A stretch of DNA of 32,787 bases from Verrucomicrobiota bacterium (GTDB lineage Bacteria; Verrucomicrobiota; Kiritimatiellia; SS1-B-03-39; UBA6053), in assembly GCA_020831625.1 (NCBI GenBank), contig JAFIGD010000053.1, positions 1 through 32,787 of the forward strand, read 5' to 3'. Of the stretch, positions 7,362 through 16,046 are shown piece by piece (position 1 is the first letter of the stretch; the number at the start of each line of letters is the position of its first letter). Both the position numbers and the translations under genes were made by a program. The notes below the pieces were generated by a model. The model did not search any database and was not told the origin of the DNA. It worked only from the letters and a program-made list of their open reading frames with translations.

Positions 7362-10300
7362 ATGAGAACCCTAGGATTGGATTTAGGCACCAACAGCATT
7401 GGCTGGGCTGTGATCGACAGCTCACGACCTGAACCCCTGATCGCAAAAGGCGTACAGATTTTCGAGAAAGGCGTTGGCGAAGAAAAAAACAATGAGTTTT
7501 CGCTCGCTTCAAAACGAACCGTTTACCGGTCCGCGAGAAGGCGTAAACGCCGCCGCAAAATGCGGAAATATTTCACCCTGAAAGTACTGGTTGACGCAGG
7601 GATGTGTCCTGGTCTCACTCTGGAGGATTTACAGAAATGGAAAACGGAAAAAATATATCCGGCAAACTCTGAATTTCGGAATTGGCTTAACACACGAGCC
7701 GAGACGGATAAGCAGAAACCTGTAGACCCCTATACCTATCGGGATTTGGTGGCGAAACAGCCTTTGGATCTCTCTCAATCTGAAAATCGATACATCCTGG
7801 GAAGAGCCTTCTATCACCTGTCGCAACGACGTGGATACAAAAGCAATCGGGTCTCGGGAGAGGAAAAAGAGGGCACCGTCAAAGAGGCGGTACAGAAACT
7901 CGACCAGGAGCGGGGGCAGAGGACTCTGGGGCAATTATTTAAGCAGGATTATCTCGGGAAGTCTCGCATCCGGGGACGCTATACAGGTCGTGAACAATAT
8001 CAGGAGGAATTTGAACGAATCTGCACTGTACAAAATTTACCTGACAACCTTCGAAATCGTCTTGAAAAGGCGATTTTCCTGCAACGTCCGCTTAAATCTC
8101 AAAAAGGAAGTGTGGGCCCATGCCTTCTGGAAAAAGGAAAGCCCCGAGTTGCGATCTCCCACCCGGATTTTGAAAAGTTCCGGGCATTGCAACTGATCAA
8201 CAACATTCGCGTCGCTGAGCCTGGCGCAACCGTTTTCAGGCCTCTCTCTGATGCAGAAAGACATATCGCCCTTACGTGGAACCTTTCACGTTCGAAAAAC
8301 GAGAAGTTTGAAACGCTCGCGAAACAACTAACACCCAAAAAATCTAAACGTATTTTTGGTGTCAGACATCCGGCATCCGAACCGTACGCATGGCAGTTCA
8401 ACTTCCGGGAGGATGCAATGGTTTCAGAATGCCCTGTCAATGACCGGATGAGAAAGCTTTTTGGGGAGGAATGGCGAACAACTCTTCGTGAACAATACAC
8501 AAAAGCAGGTTCAAAAACAGACCAGCAAATTATAGAGGATGTCTGGCATGCCATGTTCAGTTTTGATGATCCTGACAAACTCCGGGCCTTTGGACAGCTG
8601 AATCTTGGATTGGGAGAGGATGAATCAAAATTGTTTATTCGACCTCTTCGCCAAGGATACGGTTCACTCAGCCTTGCTGCGCTTCGCAAAATTCTCCCTT
8701 GGATGGAAAAGGGGCTCATTTACTCCCATGCTGTTTTTCTGGCCAACCTACCGACACTCTTCCGGAAACAAGGACTAAAGTGGGAGGAATGTTCCGGCAC
8801 CGTTGAAAAAAAAATCCACAGGATCATTGTGACGGCCTCAGATTTGGGACTGAAACAGAAAGCCATACGGGAAGTTTTGAAGGATCTGATCGCCGAAGTG
8901 CCTACGGTTGACCCGGACACACTGGTGATGCCTCACCGGAAAAAGAAAATCTTTGCTATTCTTGAAAAAGAGCTTCGTTTGCGAATGGGTGCCGAGGTTT
9001 GGGAAAACCTCTCAACTTCGGAAGCCACAGCTTTGAAGGAGCAGCTATTTGAGGAAGTCAGAAACAACTTCCACAGCGGACTGAAAATTGAAGACCTGCC
9101 CATGACTCCAACCGTTGAGAGGCAAATCCAGAATTTGCTGAGTGAGTCCTATGGGATATCCGATAAACTCCTTGAGTTTGTTTACCATCCTGCAGCAATC
9201 GAAACCTACCCGGCGGCAACAGCCAAACTGGGTTCACCACGAATTCAATCCATTAAAAATCCGGTTTTTATGAGGGCGATGCATCGTCTTCGTGCGGTAA
9301 TCAATGAATTAATCGCGCAGGGTGTGGTGGACAGGGAAACACGCGTGCGTGTTGAAATGGCGCGTGACCTCACCACCGCAAACGATCGGAAGGCCATTTA
9401 CCGCTATCAAAAAGAACGGGAAAAAGAAAACGCCAAGTATTTTAAGGAAATCAAGAATCTGGGCTTTTCTGTGACATCAGAACAGGATCCATTAGTTTTA
9501 AAGTACAGACTATGGAAGGAACAGGAAGAAAAATGCATCTATACAGGCCGTCAAATCTGTGCCGCCGCGTTTCTCTCCAATACTCCTGCCTTCGATTTCG
9601 AACACACCATTCCGCAGAGCCGCCGTTTCGATGATTCTCAGGCAAACCTGACTCTGTGTGAATTGGACTTTAACCGGAATACAAAGGGCCGCAGAATGCC
9701 TTCAGAACTCCACAATCATGCGGAAATCCTTGAACGGGTGCACACACTCTGGGAGCCCCACGTCCGGGAGCATGAAACTGCGATAGCCAAAGCACGGATT
9801 GCGAGCCGGTCAGCTTCCGACAAGGATGCCAAGGATCAGGCGAGGCAACGGCTTCACTATCATCAGCAGCATCTACGCTATTGGCGGGATAAAATCCGGA
9901 ACTTTGAGACAAAAGAGGTGCCGGAAGGCTTCACCAACCGTCAATTGGTTGACACCAGAATTATCACAAAATACGCGACCCTTTACCTCAAAAGTTACTT
10001 CTCGCATGTGTACTCTCTCAAAGCGTCCGCCTTGAGCACCCTCAAAGAAATTTGGGGGCTTAAGGAAAAACATCGCGATAACCACATACACCATTGTGTG
10101 GACGCAATCATCGCTGGAGTAGTGAGCCCGCGGTTCTACGATGAACTGGCCGCCTACTACCATGCCCATGAACGCTGGACCAAATCCGCAGCACCCAAAC
10201 CCCGCGCTCCTGAACCATGGCCCGGTTTCGCTCAGTATTTGAATGAAAAATTGGTTAAGGAAGTCCTCGTTGTCCACCACAAACGGGATCTCCTCCTGAA

Positions 10301-11198
10301 ACAAACACACAAATTATTGCGCGTCCGGGGAAAAATCCAGTTGAACCCGGAGGGAAAACCCATTTACGTTCGGGGTGACAGCGCCCGGGGGGCGCTCCAT
10401 CAGGAGACAAATTACGCCAAGGTACGGGAAGTACCCACTGAGGAAAATCCCGAACCCGGCGACCTCTTTACCGTAGTGCGCAAACAACTGAACGAAACCT
10501 TTAAACCTGAGGATATTGAAAAAATTGTCGACCCCGTCGTGAAGAAAATAGTCAGAGCTCAGAAAGACCGCATCGGTAAAGAAACCGTCTGGTTCAATAA
10601 GGAGAAAGGAATTCCAATCCGGCATGTGCGTATCCGGTGCGTAAATAAAACTGAATCATTGATTAGCTTGCGTGAGCATCGCGATGTCTCTAAAGCCAAC
10701 CATAAAAAATATCTATATACCGCAAAAAGCAAACCTAATTTCCTTATTGCCATTTATAATGGAAAATTAAAAAATAAACCGAAATGGGATCTAAAACTTC
10801 TGAGCACATTTGAGGCTATTCAAGCCTCAAAGAATAGACTTCTTACTGATTTACTTCCTGAAATCAGCGATGAAGGGTTGAATTTGAAATATGTATTAAA
10901 GCCTGGCACACAAATAATGTTCTGCAAAGAGTCGCCAGCTGAATTAAAAAAATTACCTTTAGAGGTTGTCTCCAATAGACTGTACATTGTTTCTGGCATG
11001 GAGACGGATAGAATTAGTTTTGATCATCACATCACGAGTTTGACCGATAAAGTTTTAGGAAAAGGTAAAACAAAAATTGATTTTGAAGAGACAGCACCAT
11101 CCCTACGCTTACGGCTAAGTGCTTCAAAGTTAAATCTGGCTGTGGAAGGACAACATTTCACGTTATCAAGCACCGGAGAAATCAAATGGAGGTTCTGA
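7362..11198 (+). CDS. cas9: CRISPR-associated endonuclease Cas9, type II-C
   Basis: Cas9 cuts DNA guided by crRNA and tracrRNA. The 1278-residue protein shows RuvC-I (GLDLGTNSIGWA, Asp7), an arginine-rich bridge helix (about 56-70), RuvC-II with Glu665 (RVRVEMARDL), the HNH domain with His748 (DFEHTIPQS) and Asn771 in DFNRNTKG, and RuvC-III (HIHHCVDAIIAG, His911 and Asp914). All catalytic positions are present. The neighbours are cas1 and cas2 without csn2 or cas4, hence subtype II-C. The length is above the ~1000-1100 residues common in II-C. Start at 7362 is fixed by AAGGAG. The region encoding roughly residues 1090-1250 is far more AT-rich than the rest. Confidence 0.98.
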   Translation: MRTLGLDLGTNSIGWAVIDSSRPEPLIAKGVQIFEKGVGEEKNNEFSLASKRTVYRSARRRKRRRKMRKYFTLKVLVDAGMCPGLTLEDLQKWKTEKIYPANSEFRNWLNTRAETDKQKPVDPYTYRDLVAKQPLDLSQSENRYILGRAFYHLSQRRGYKSNRVSGEEKEGTVKEAVQKLDQERGQRTLGQLFKQDYLGKSRIRGRYTGREQYQEEFERICTVQNLPDNLRNRLEKAIFLQRPLKSQKGSVGPCLLEKGKPRVAISHPDFEKFRALQLINNIRVAEPGATVFRPLSDAERHIALTWNLSRSKNEKFETLAKQLTPKKSKRIFGVRHPASEPYAWQFNFREDAMVSECPVNDRMRKLFGEEWRTTLREQYTKAGSKTDQQIIEDVWHAMFSFDDPDKLRAFGQLNLGLGEDESKLFIRPLRQGYGSLSLAALRKILPWMEKGLIYSHAVFLANLPTLFRKQGLKWEECSGTVEKKIHRIIVTASDLGLKQKAIREVLKDLIAEVPTVDPDTLVMPHRKKKIFAILEKELRLRMGAEVWENLSTSEATALKEQLFEEVRNNFHSGLKIEDLPMTPTVERQIQNLLSESYGISDKLLEFVYHPAAIETYPAATAKLGSPRIQSIKNPVFMRAMHRLRAVINELIAQGVVDRETRVRVEMARDLTTANDRKAIYRYQKEREKENAKYFKEIKNLGFSVTSEQDPLVLKYRLWKEQEEKCIYTGRQICAAAFLSNTPAFDFEHTIPQSRRFDDSQANLTLCELDFNRNTKGRRMPSELHNHAEILERVHTLWEPHVREHETAIAKARIASRSASDKDAKDQARQRLHYHQQHLRYWRDKIRNFETKEVPEGFTNRQLVDTRIITKYATLYLKSYFSHVYSLKASALSTLKEIWGLKEKHRDNHIHHCVDAIIAGVVSPRFYDELAAYYHAHERWTKSAAPKPRAPEPWPGFAQYLNEKLVKEVLVVHHKRDLLLKQTHKLLRVRGKIQLNPEGKPIYVRGDSARGALHQETNYAKVREVPTEENPEPGDLFTVVRKQLNETFKPEDIEKIVDPVVKKIVRAQKDRIGKETVWFNKEKGIPIRHVRIRCVNKTESLISLREHRDVSKANHKKYLYTAKSKPNFLIAIYNGKLKNKPKWDLKLLSTFEAIQASKNRLLTDLLPEISDEGLNLKYVLKPGTQIMFCKESPAELKKLPLEVVSNRLYIVSGMETDRISFDHHITSLTDKVLGKGKTKIDFEETAPSLRLRLSASKLNLAVEGQHFTLSSTGEIKWRF

Positions 11199-11202
11199 GG
11201 CC

Positions 11203-12099
11203 ATGCTCAAACGCACCCTTTTTTTCACAACATCCTGTCACCTATCCGTACACCTCAGCCAGTTATTGATCCGAAGGAAGGACCAGGATGACCGCAAAGT
11301 TCCTCTGGAAGACATTGCGGTACTGGTACTTGAAAATCCTTCTATTACTCTGACAGTTGCCTGCCTCCAGCGCCTCTTTGAGCAAAATGTGGTTGTAGTA
11401 GTCTGCAATGCCAAGCACATGCCGGAAGCACTGCTTCTTCCTTCCAGTGCAAACAATGTCCATTCCGAGGTGTTGCGCCTTCAAATCCAGTCCTCGTTAC
11501 CCATGACGAAGCAACTTTGGCGGCAAACCGTGCAGGCAAAAATAGGCAACCAGGCAGAACTATTGGAACGTCTCAACCGAAAAGGGTCTCCACGAGTGCG
11601 GCAACTTGTCCGGGAAGTGAAGTCAGATGATTCGGACAATAGAGAAGGTGTCGCCGCCCGGATTTACTGGCAGGAATTGTTCGATGATCCGACCTTTATT
11701 CGCGAACGGGAAGGAAATGCTACTAATTCGCTGCTGAACTACGGATATGCGATCCTACGCGCCGCCACCGCCCGGGCTCTAGTTTCCTCAGGTTTGCTGT
11801 GTGCAATTGGAATACACCATCGAAACCGCTACAATCCGTACTGTCTTGCGGATGATATCATGGAACCCTACCGTCCTTTTGTGGATCAAATCGTTCACGA
11901 GATCGTTCTAAAGGACGATGAAGCCCCCCAAATCACCCCTGAAATAAAAATGAAACTCATGGAGGTTTTAACTTGTGACACCTTTATCAACGGAGAGCGC
12001 AGCCCTTTGCTGGTTGCGCTCAGCACCACAACCGCCTCGCTGGTGCGATGTCTTCGGGGAGAAAGGGATTCGAAAATTTTATATCCCTGTCTGCAATGA
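11203..12099 (+). CDS. cas1: CRISPR adaptation integrase Cas1
   Basis: Cas1 with Cas2 inserts new spacers into the array. The 298-residue protein has a family-typical beta-rich N-terminal half and a helical catalytic half, with the metal-binding residues Glu148 (NREGVAARIYW), His205 (GIHHRNRYNPY) and the acidic group near 217-221 (LADDIMEPYRP). It begins four bases after the cas9 stop, with GGAGG in the end of cas9 as a possible ribosome-binding site. It overlaps cas2 by ATGA. Type II-C is consistent with the size and gene order. Confidence 0.97.
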   Translation: MLKRTLFFTTSCHLSVHLSQLLIRRKDQDDRKVPLEDIAVLVLENPSITLTVACLQRLFEQNVVVVVCNAKHMPEALLLPSSANNVHSEVLRLQIQSSLPMTKQLWRQTVQAKIGNQAELLERLNRKGSPRVRQLVREVKSDDSDNREGVAARIYWQELFDDPTFIREREGNATNSLLNYGYAILRAATARALVSSGLLCAIGIHHRNRYNPYCLADDIMEPYRPFVDQIVHEIVLKDDEAPQITPEIKMKLMEVLTCDTFINGERSPLLVALSTTTASLVRCLRGERDSKILYPCLQ

Positions 12100-12440
12100 G
12101 CGTTCTGCATTTGGCAGCGGAAAGTTACCGCATCATGTGGCTCTTCTGCTTCTTTGATCTTCCTGTGGAAACCAAAAAACAACGCAAGCTGGCTGCAGGC
12201 TTTCGTAAAGACCTGCTGAAAGATGGCTTTGGTATGATGCAGTTTTCCGTTTATATCCGCCATTGCGCCAGCCGGGAAAATCTGGAAGTCCATGTCAAAC
12301 GCGTAAAGAATTTTTCACCCGATACTGGATCCGTCAGTTTGTTAGCCATAACCGACAAGCAGTTTGGAAACATGATAAACCTCTTGGGGACAAAAGCCAC
12401 CGCCCCACCCAGTACCCCAAAACAACTTGAAATGTTCTGA
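12096..12440 (+). CDS. cas2: CRISPR adaptation protein Cas2
   Basis: Cas2 is the structural partner of Cas1 in spacer acquisition. The start is the ATG at 12096, which overlaps the cas1 stop; an upstream in-frame ATG at 12048 lies inside cas1 and is less likely. The product is 114 residues with the Cas2 core WLFCFFDLPVETKK (Asp21) in the first strand, followed by FRKDLLKDGFGMMQFSVYIR. The C-terminal extension after about residue 90 is proline- and threonine-rich. The tracrRNA region begins right after its stop. Confidence 0.95.
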   Translation: MSVLHLAAESYRIMWLFCFFDLPVETKKQRKLAAGFRKDLLKDGFGMMQFSVYIRHCASRENLEVHVKRVKNFSPDTGSVSLLAITDKQFGNMINLLGTKATAPPSTPKQLEMF

Positions 12441-12483
12441 AATTCCTGTTGACGACCGATGTTGATTAAGGTTATGAAGGATG

Positions 12484-12558
12484 TGGAATCTATTCACAGT
12501 AAGGCCAAGTGCCGAAGGATTAATTCCTACAGCCCCGCCTAGGTGGGGCATTTTTTTT
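12484..12558 (+). ncRNA. Predicted tracrRNA
   Basis: The anti-repeat at 12485-12500 (TGGAATC then TATTCACAGT) is complementary to the 5' half of the array repeat, with one small internal mismatch. It is followed by AAGGCC, as in other II-C tracrRNAs, then three stems: 12503-12513, 12516-12528 and the terminator at 12532-12549. A TTGACG at 12449-12454 with TATGAA at 12473-12478 is a weak possible promoter, placing the 5' end near 12484. A longer 5' form pairing with more of the repeat (from about 12458) is also possible. Same-strand orientation implies that the array is transcribed on the plus strand. Confidence 0.82.
12532..12558 (+). terminator. Intrinsic terminator of the tracrRNA
   Basis: GCCCCGCC and GGTGGGGC form an eight-pair stem (one G-U) with a tiny loop at 12532-12549, followed by eight T residues at 12551-12558. 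Confidence 0.88.
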
Positions 12559-12598
12559 GATGCTGTTCTTTGAAAACCGCATAGAAACGACCTTTTTT

Positions 12599-12658
12599 TT
12601 CACAGCCAATACTCACAAACGACTGTTTTTCAGCGCTTTATGAGTCATTGGCTGTGAA
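12599..12658 (+). promoter_or_regulatory. Inverted repeat across the CRISPR leader-repeat junction
   Basis: The left arm at 12599-12615 (TTCACAGCCAATACTCA) pairs with 12641-12658 (TGAGTCATTGGCTGTGAA) with a single bulged base. The right arm includes the first eight bases of the first CRISPR repeat. The loop is 25 bases. The rest of the leader (12559-12650) is AT-rich with a nine-T run ending at 12600. The role is unknown; it could be an integration-host or Cas1-Cas2 recognition structure or an RNA fold. Confidence 0.7.
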
Positions 12659-15326
12659 CTGATTCCAATCTCAAGAGAGAAACACCTTACGGCGGTTATG
12701 TCCCATAGATATATTCGCTGTGAACTGATTCCAATCTCAAGAGAGAAACACCATTATCATAAATTTTGAAAAGGGGAGTTTTGCTGTGAACTGATTCCAA
12801 TCTCAAGAGAGAAACACCGAGGACACCCCCGGCTTGCGCATCTCCATGGCTGTGAACTGATTCCAATCTCAAGAGAGAAACACCCAACCCAACTCGCCGC
12901 CATCGACCGCGCCAGCTGTGAACTGATTCCAATCTCAAGAGAGAAACACCCATCGCCTTTTGTGAGGCCCGCGAATCACAGCTGTGAACTGATTCCAATC
13001 TCAAGAGAGAAACACCAGTGCCATCAAAATCTTGTAAGGTACACCCGCTGTGAACTGATTCCAATCTCAAGAGAGAAACACCGCAGCATGGTTTGACCTA
13101 AATTCGTCAACTGCTGTGAACTGATTCCAATCTCAAGAGAGAAACACCTCCGCCGCGACCGTGAACGACGCCAAGCCCGCTGTGAACTGATTCCAATCTC
13201 AAGAGAGAAACACCTTCCAGTCGCTCAAGCAACAAGCGGAAGAAGCTGTGAACTGATTCCAATCTCAAGAGAGAAACACCATGTCCCGATGACGAGAAGG
13301 AGGAGGAGTAGCTGTGAACTGATTCCAATCTCAAGAGAGAAACACCGATGACGAGCGGAAGCGCGAACACGGTCAGGCTGTGAACTGATTCCAATCTCAA
13401 GAGAGAAACACCACGCTCCTATATGCGGATCGGCGAAAAGCGGCTGTGAACTGATTCCAATCTCAAGAGAGAAACACCAACACCTTCGACCTAGACCAAG
13501 CCCGCAACGCTGTGAACTGATTCCAATCTCAAGAGAGAAACACCGGAGGAACGGGAGTATGAGCGCATCACCACGCTGTGAACTGATTCCAATCTCAAGA
13601 GAGAAACACCGTCCTCACGATCTGGGATCCGGATTCCTTTGCTGTGAACTGATTCCAATCTCAAGAGAGAAACACCCAGGGACGCATCGTATTAGAGGCC
13701 GAGGAGGCTGTGAACTGATTCCAATCTCAAGAGAGAAACACCCGAACAAAGATCCAAAAACACCTGATTCACGCTGTGAACTGATTCCAATCTCAAGAGA
13801 GAAACACCCCATCGGCCGATGGAAGGGCAAAGTACACAGCTGTGAACTGATTCCAATCTCAAGAGAGAAACACCCTCGACCACGCCCCCTTTTACCGCAT
13901 CACTGCTGTGAACTGATTCCAATCTCAAGAGAGAAACACCCGGTTTGATTTTCTAAATTGCCGCCAATGTGCTGTGAACTGATTCCAATCTCAAGAGAGA
14001 AACACCCTCGGCAACTACCTCTACTGCCAGGCCGACGCTGTGAACTGATTCCAATCTCAAGAGAGAAACACCGTAATCGCCGCCCTTATCCGTAATCCAC
14101 CAGCTGTGAACTGATTCCAATCTCAAGAGAGAAACACCCCTCCTTGGCATCAAAGCCCCCGAATCCCAGCTGTGAACTGATTCCAATCTCAAGAGAGAAA
14201 CACCCTCGACCACGCCCCCTTTTACCGCATCACCGCTGTGAACTGATTCCAATCTCAAGAGAGAAACACCCATCAAGCCGAAGCGTTAAAAACAGAATCC
14301 GCTGTGAACTGATTCCAATCTCAAGAGAGAAACACCCGTTCCAGAGACCTCCTCAACCCGCAAGGGGCTGTGAACTGATTCCAATCTCAAGAGAGAAACA
14401 CCGAGCGCGGACTCGGCAGACTCATGAACCCGGCTGTGAACTGATTCCAATCTCAAGAGAGAAACACCTCACCACCTGCAGGGTATTCCCGTGCCACAGC
14501 TGTGAACTGATTCCAATCTCAAGAGAGAAACACCCACCGCCGCGAACCGGCAGCACCATAATCCGCTGTGAACTGATTCCAATCTCAAGAGAGAAACACC
14601 CTGGTGCGGCTGCTGGATCGTTATTTGCAGGCTGTGAACTGATTCCAATCTCAAGAGAGAAACACCGCCGGCCATTGCAGGGAGAGGCGCTCGGTGGCTG
14701 TGAACTGATTCCAATCTCAAGAGAGAAACACCGTGCCGAGGATTTTGCCGACGTTCGCGAGGGCTGTGAACTGATTCCAATCTCAAGAGAGAAACACCCG
14801 ACCGTCCGGCGTGGTCAACTGCGGGATGGCTGTGAACTGATTCCAATCTCAAGAGAGAAACACCTCTTTGCGCTCAACATAAAAGCAGCAAAGGGCTGTG
14901 AACTGATTCCAATCTCAAGAGAGAAACACCTCATCGGGCTCAACGACTCCCTTTGCACCGGCTGTGAACTGATTCCAATCTCAAGAGAGAAACACCCCAA
15001 CGACGACAACCAGAAGGCCCTCGACGGCTGTGAACTGATTCCAATCTCAAGAGAGAAACACCCTCGCCGACCGCGCCCACTACACCCGCCTCGCTGTGAA
15101 CTGATTCCAATCTCAAGAGAGAAACACCATCATCCCCCTCCGAAATCCCTACTACCAAGCTGTGAACTGATTCCAATCTCAAGAGAGAAACACCCCAGGA
15201 ACAGGACAGCTTCCCGGATGATTAGCTGTGAACTGATTCCAATCTCAAGAGAGAAACACCCCTAGTGCTCAGCCGGCTGGCCGACTTCCTGCTGTGAACT
15301 GATTCCAATCTCAAGAGAGAAACACC
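12651..15326 (+). CRISPR. Type II-C CRISPR array: 41 repeats, 40 spacers
   Basis: The 36-bp repeat begins GCTGTGAACTGATTCC and ends AGAGAGAAACACC. It recurs exactly every 66 bases from 12651 to 15291, giving 41 copies and 40 spacers of 30 bp. I see no base change in the copies I compared, including the first and last. The 5' half of the repeat pairs with the tracrRNA anti-repeat, so crRNA is read from the plus strand and the leader is at the cas2 side. Because 66 is a multiple of three, the array stays open in several frames and yields spurious long ORFs. Spacers 19 (13875) and 24 (14205) are nearly identical. Confidence 0.99.
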
Positions 15327-15327
15327 C

Positions 15328-15386
15328 ATGGTTTTACGACGGACGGGAAATTGGTTTAGCCAATTTCCCGTCCGTCGTAAAACCAT
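15328..15386. repeat. Perfect 27-bp inverted repeat abutting the last CRISPR repeat
   Basis: The arms at 15328-15354 and 15360-15386 are perfectly complementary, with a five-base loop (TTTAG). The arm starts ATGGTTTTACGACGG. It lies one base after the terminal repeat. No T-run follows directly, so it is not a classical intrinsic terminator. A 15-bp tandem duplication (ATCATTCTGTCG core) at 15400-15429 follows it. Confidence 0.95.
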
Positions 15387-15540
15387 CTAACCTTCTCCAA
15401 TCATTCTGTCGTCCATCATTCTGTCGCAACGGCACCAATCGTTTTTTCTTTTCCTAGGCCTCCCCCTCCTCTGGATCCAAACGCTGCCAATTCGCCGCCG
15501 GTGGCCATACCTGGAAACCGGGCAGCCCCTCCGCCGAATC

Positions 15541-15814
15541 CTAAAACACATACCCCGCCGAAAAACTGACATGCGCCCCGCCGGATTCATTCCGCTGGTC
15601 CCCCTCCAGCGTCTCCATCGGAAAGGCCAGATCCACCCGCACCGGAAAATTCTCCGGTGGACGGCGTATACCCCGCAAACACCGTCAAATCGCAGCCGAT
15701 AAGCCTGTGGGCGAACCGGATGCACCGCACCGGGAACTAGGCCAGGGTCAGCCCCGGCGCAAAGAGTTCCAGCATGGCCCGGTTCAGATCTTTGGTGTGC
15801 ACGTCCATTTTAAC
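15541..15814 (-). pseudogene. Decayed C-terminus of an outer-membrane beta-barrel protein
   Basis: Read on the minus strand, 15814-15740 gives a peptide ending NRAMLELFAPGLTLA, then a stop; the same frame continues FPVRCIRFAHRL and DLTVFAGYTPST; after a one-base shift it reads NFPVRVDLAFPMETLEGD and closes with HVSFSAGYVF and a stop. The terminal aromatic residue and alternating pattern resemble the last strands of Omp85/BamA-like barrels. It contains at least one stop and one frameshift and has no N-terminal part. The remainder of the gap (15430-15540 and 15815-16000) shows no gene. Confidence 0.45.
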
Positions 15815-16000
15815 ATCATCCTGACCCGGAGGGGGCGGGTTATTCAAAAATAATGATAGTACAAACGCATGTTTACAAGCGGAAAATTGAACAATTAGAG
15901 ACTGCTTAACCATGCATGATGCGTGAGCAAAAAAATACCTTGGAGAATATGCGGAAGGCAGATATGAAGCTTTGCAAATCATATTCTTTGGATCGCTCCA

Positions 16001-16029
16001 CTGTTTGAACAACACAATCTTTTTATAAT
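16001..16029 (+). promoter_or_regulatory. Possible promoter of the DUF2264 gene
   Basis: A perfect TATAAT lies at 16024-16029, with only a weak -35 candidate (CTGTTT at 16001-16006, 17-base spacer). The distance to the ATG at 16047 is short. The surrounding 150 bases are AT-rich compared with the gene. Confidence 0.4.
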
Positions 16030-16046
16030 TTCAGTTGAAAATCAAT

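Noticed and set aside
14144-15265. Long open frame with a repeating CELIPISREKHP peptide, and similar frames at 12696-13070, 13107-13400 and 13953-14276 on the minus strand
   Set aside because: They are translations of the CRISPR array. Its 66-bp period keeps frames open.
7151-15400. Insertion sequence or transposase around the CRISPR locus
   Set aside because: No transposase-like frame or matching terminal repeats were seen at the edges.
15387-15725. Minus-strand Arg-rich frame of 112 codons after the array
   Set aside because: Wrong frame of the decayed barrel-protein sequence; no coherent protein pattern.
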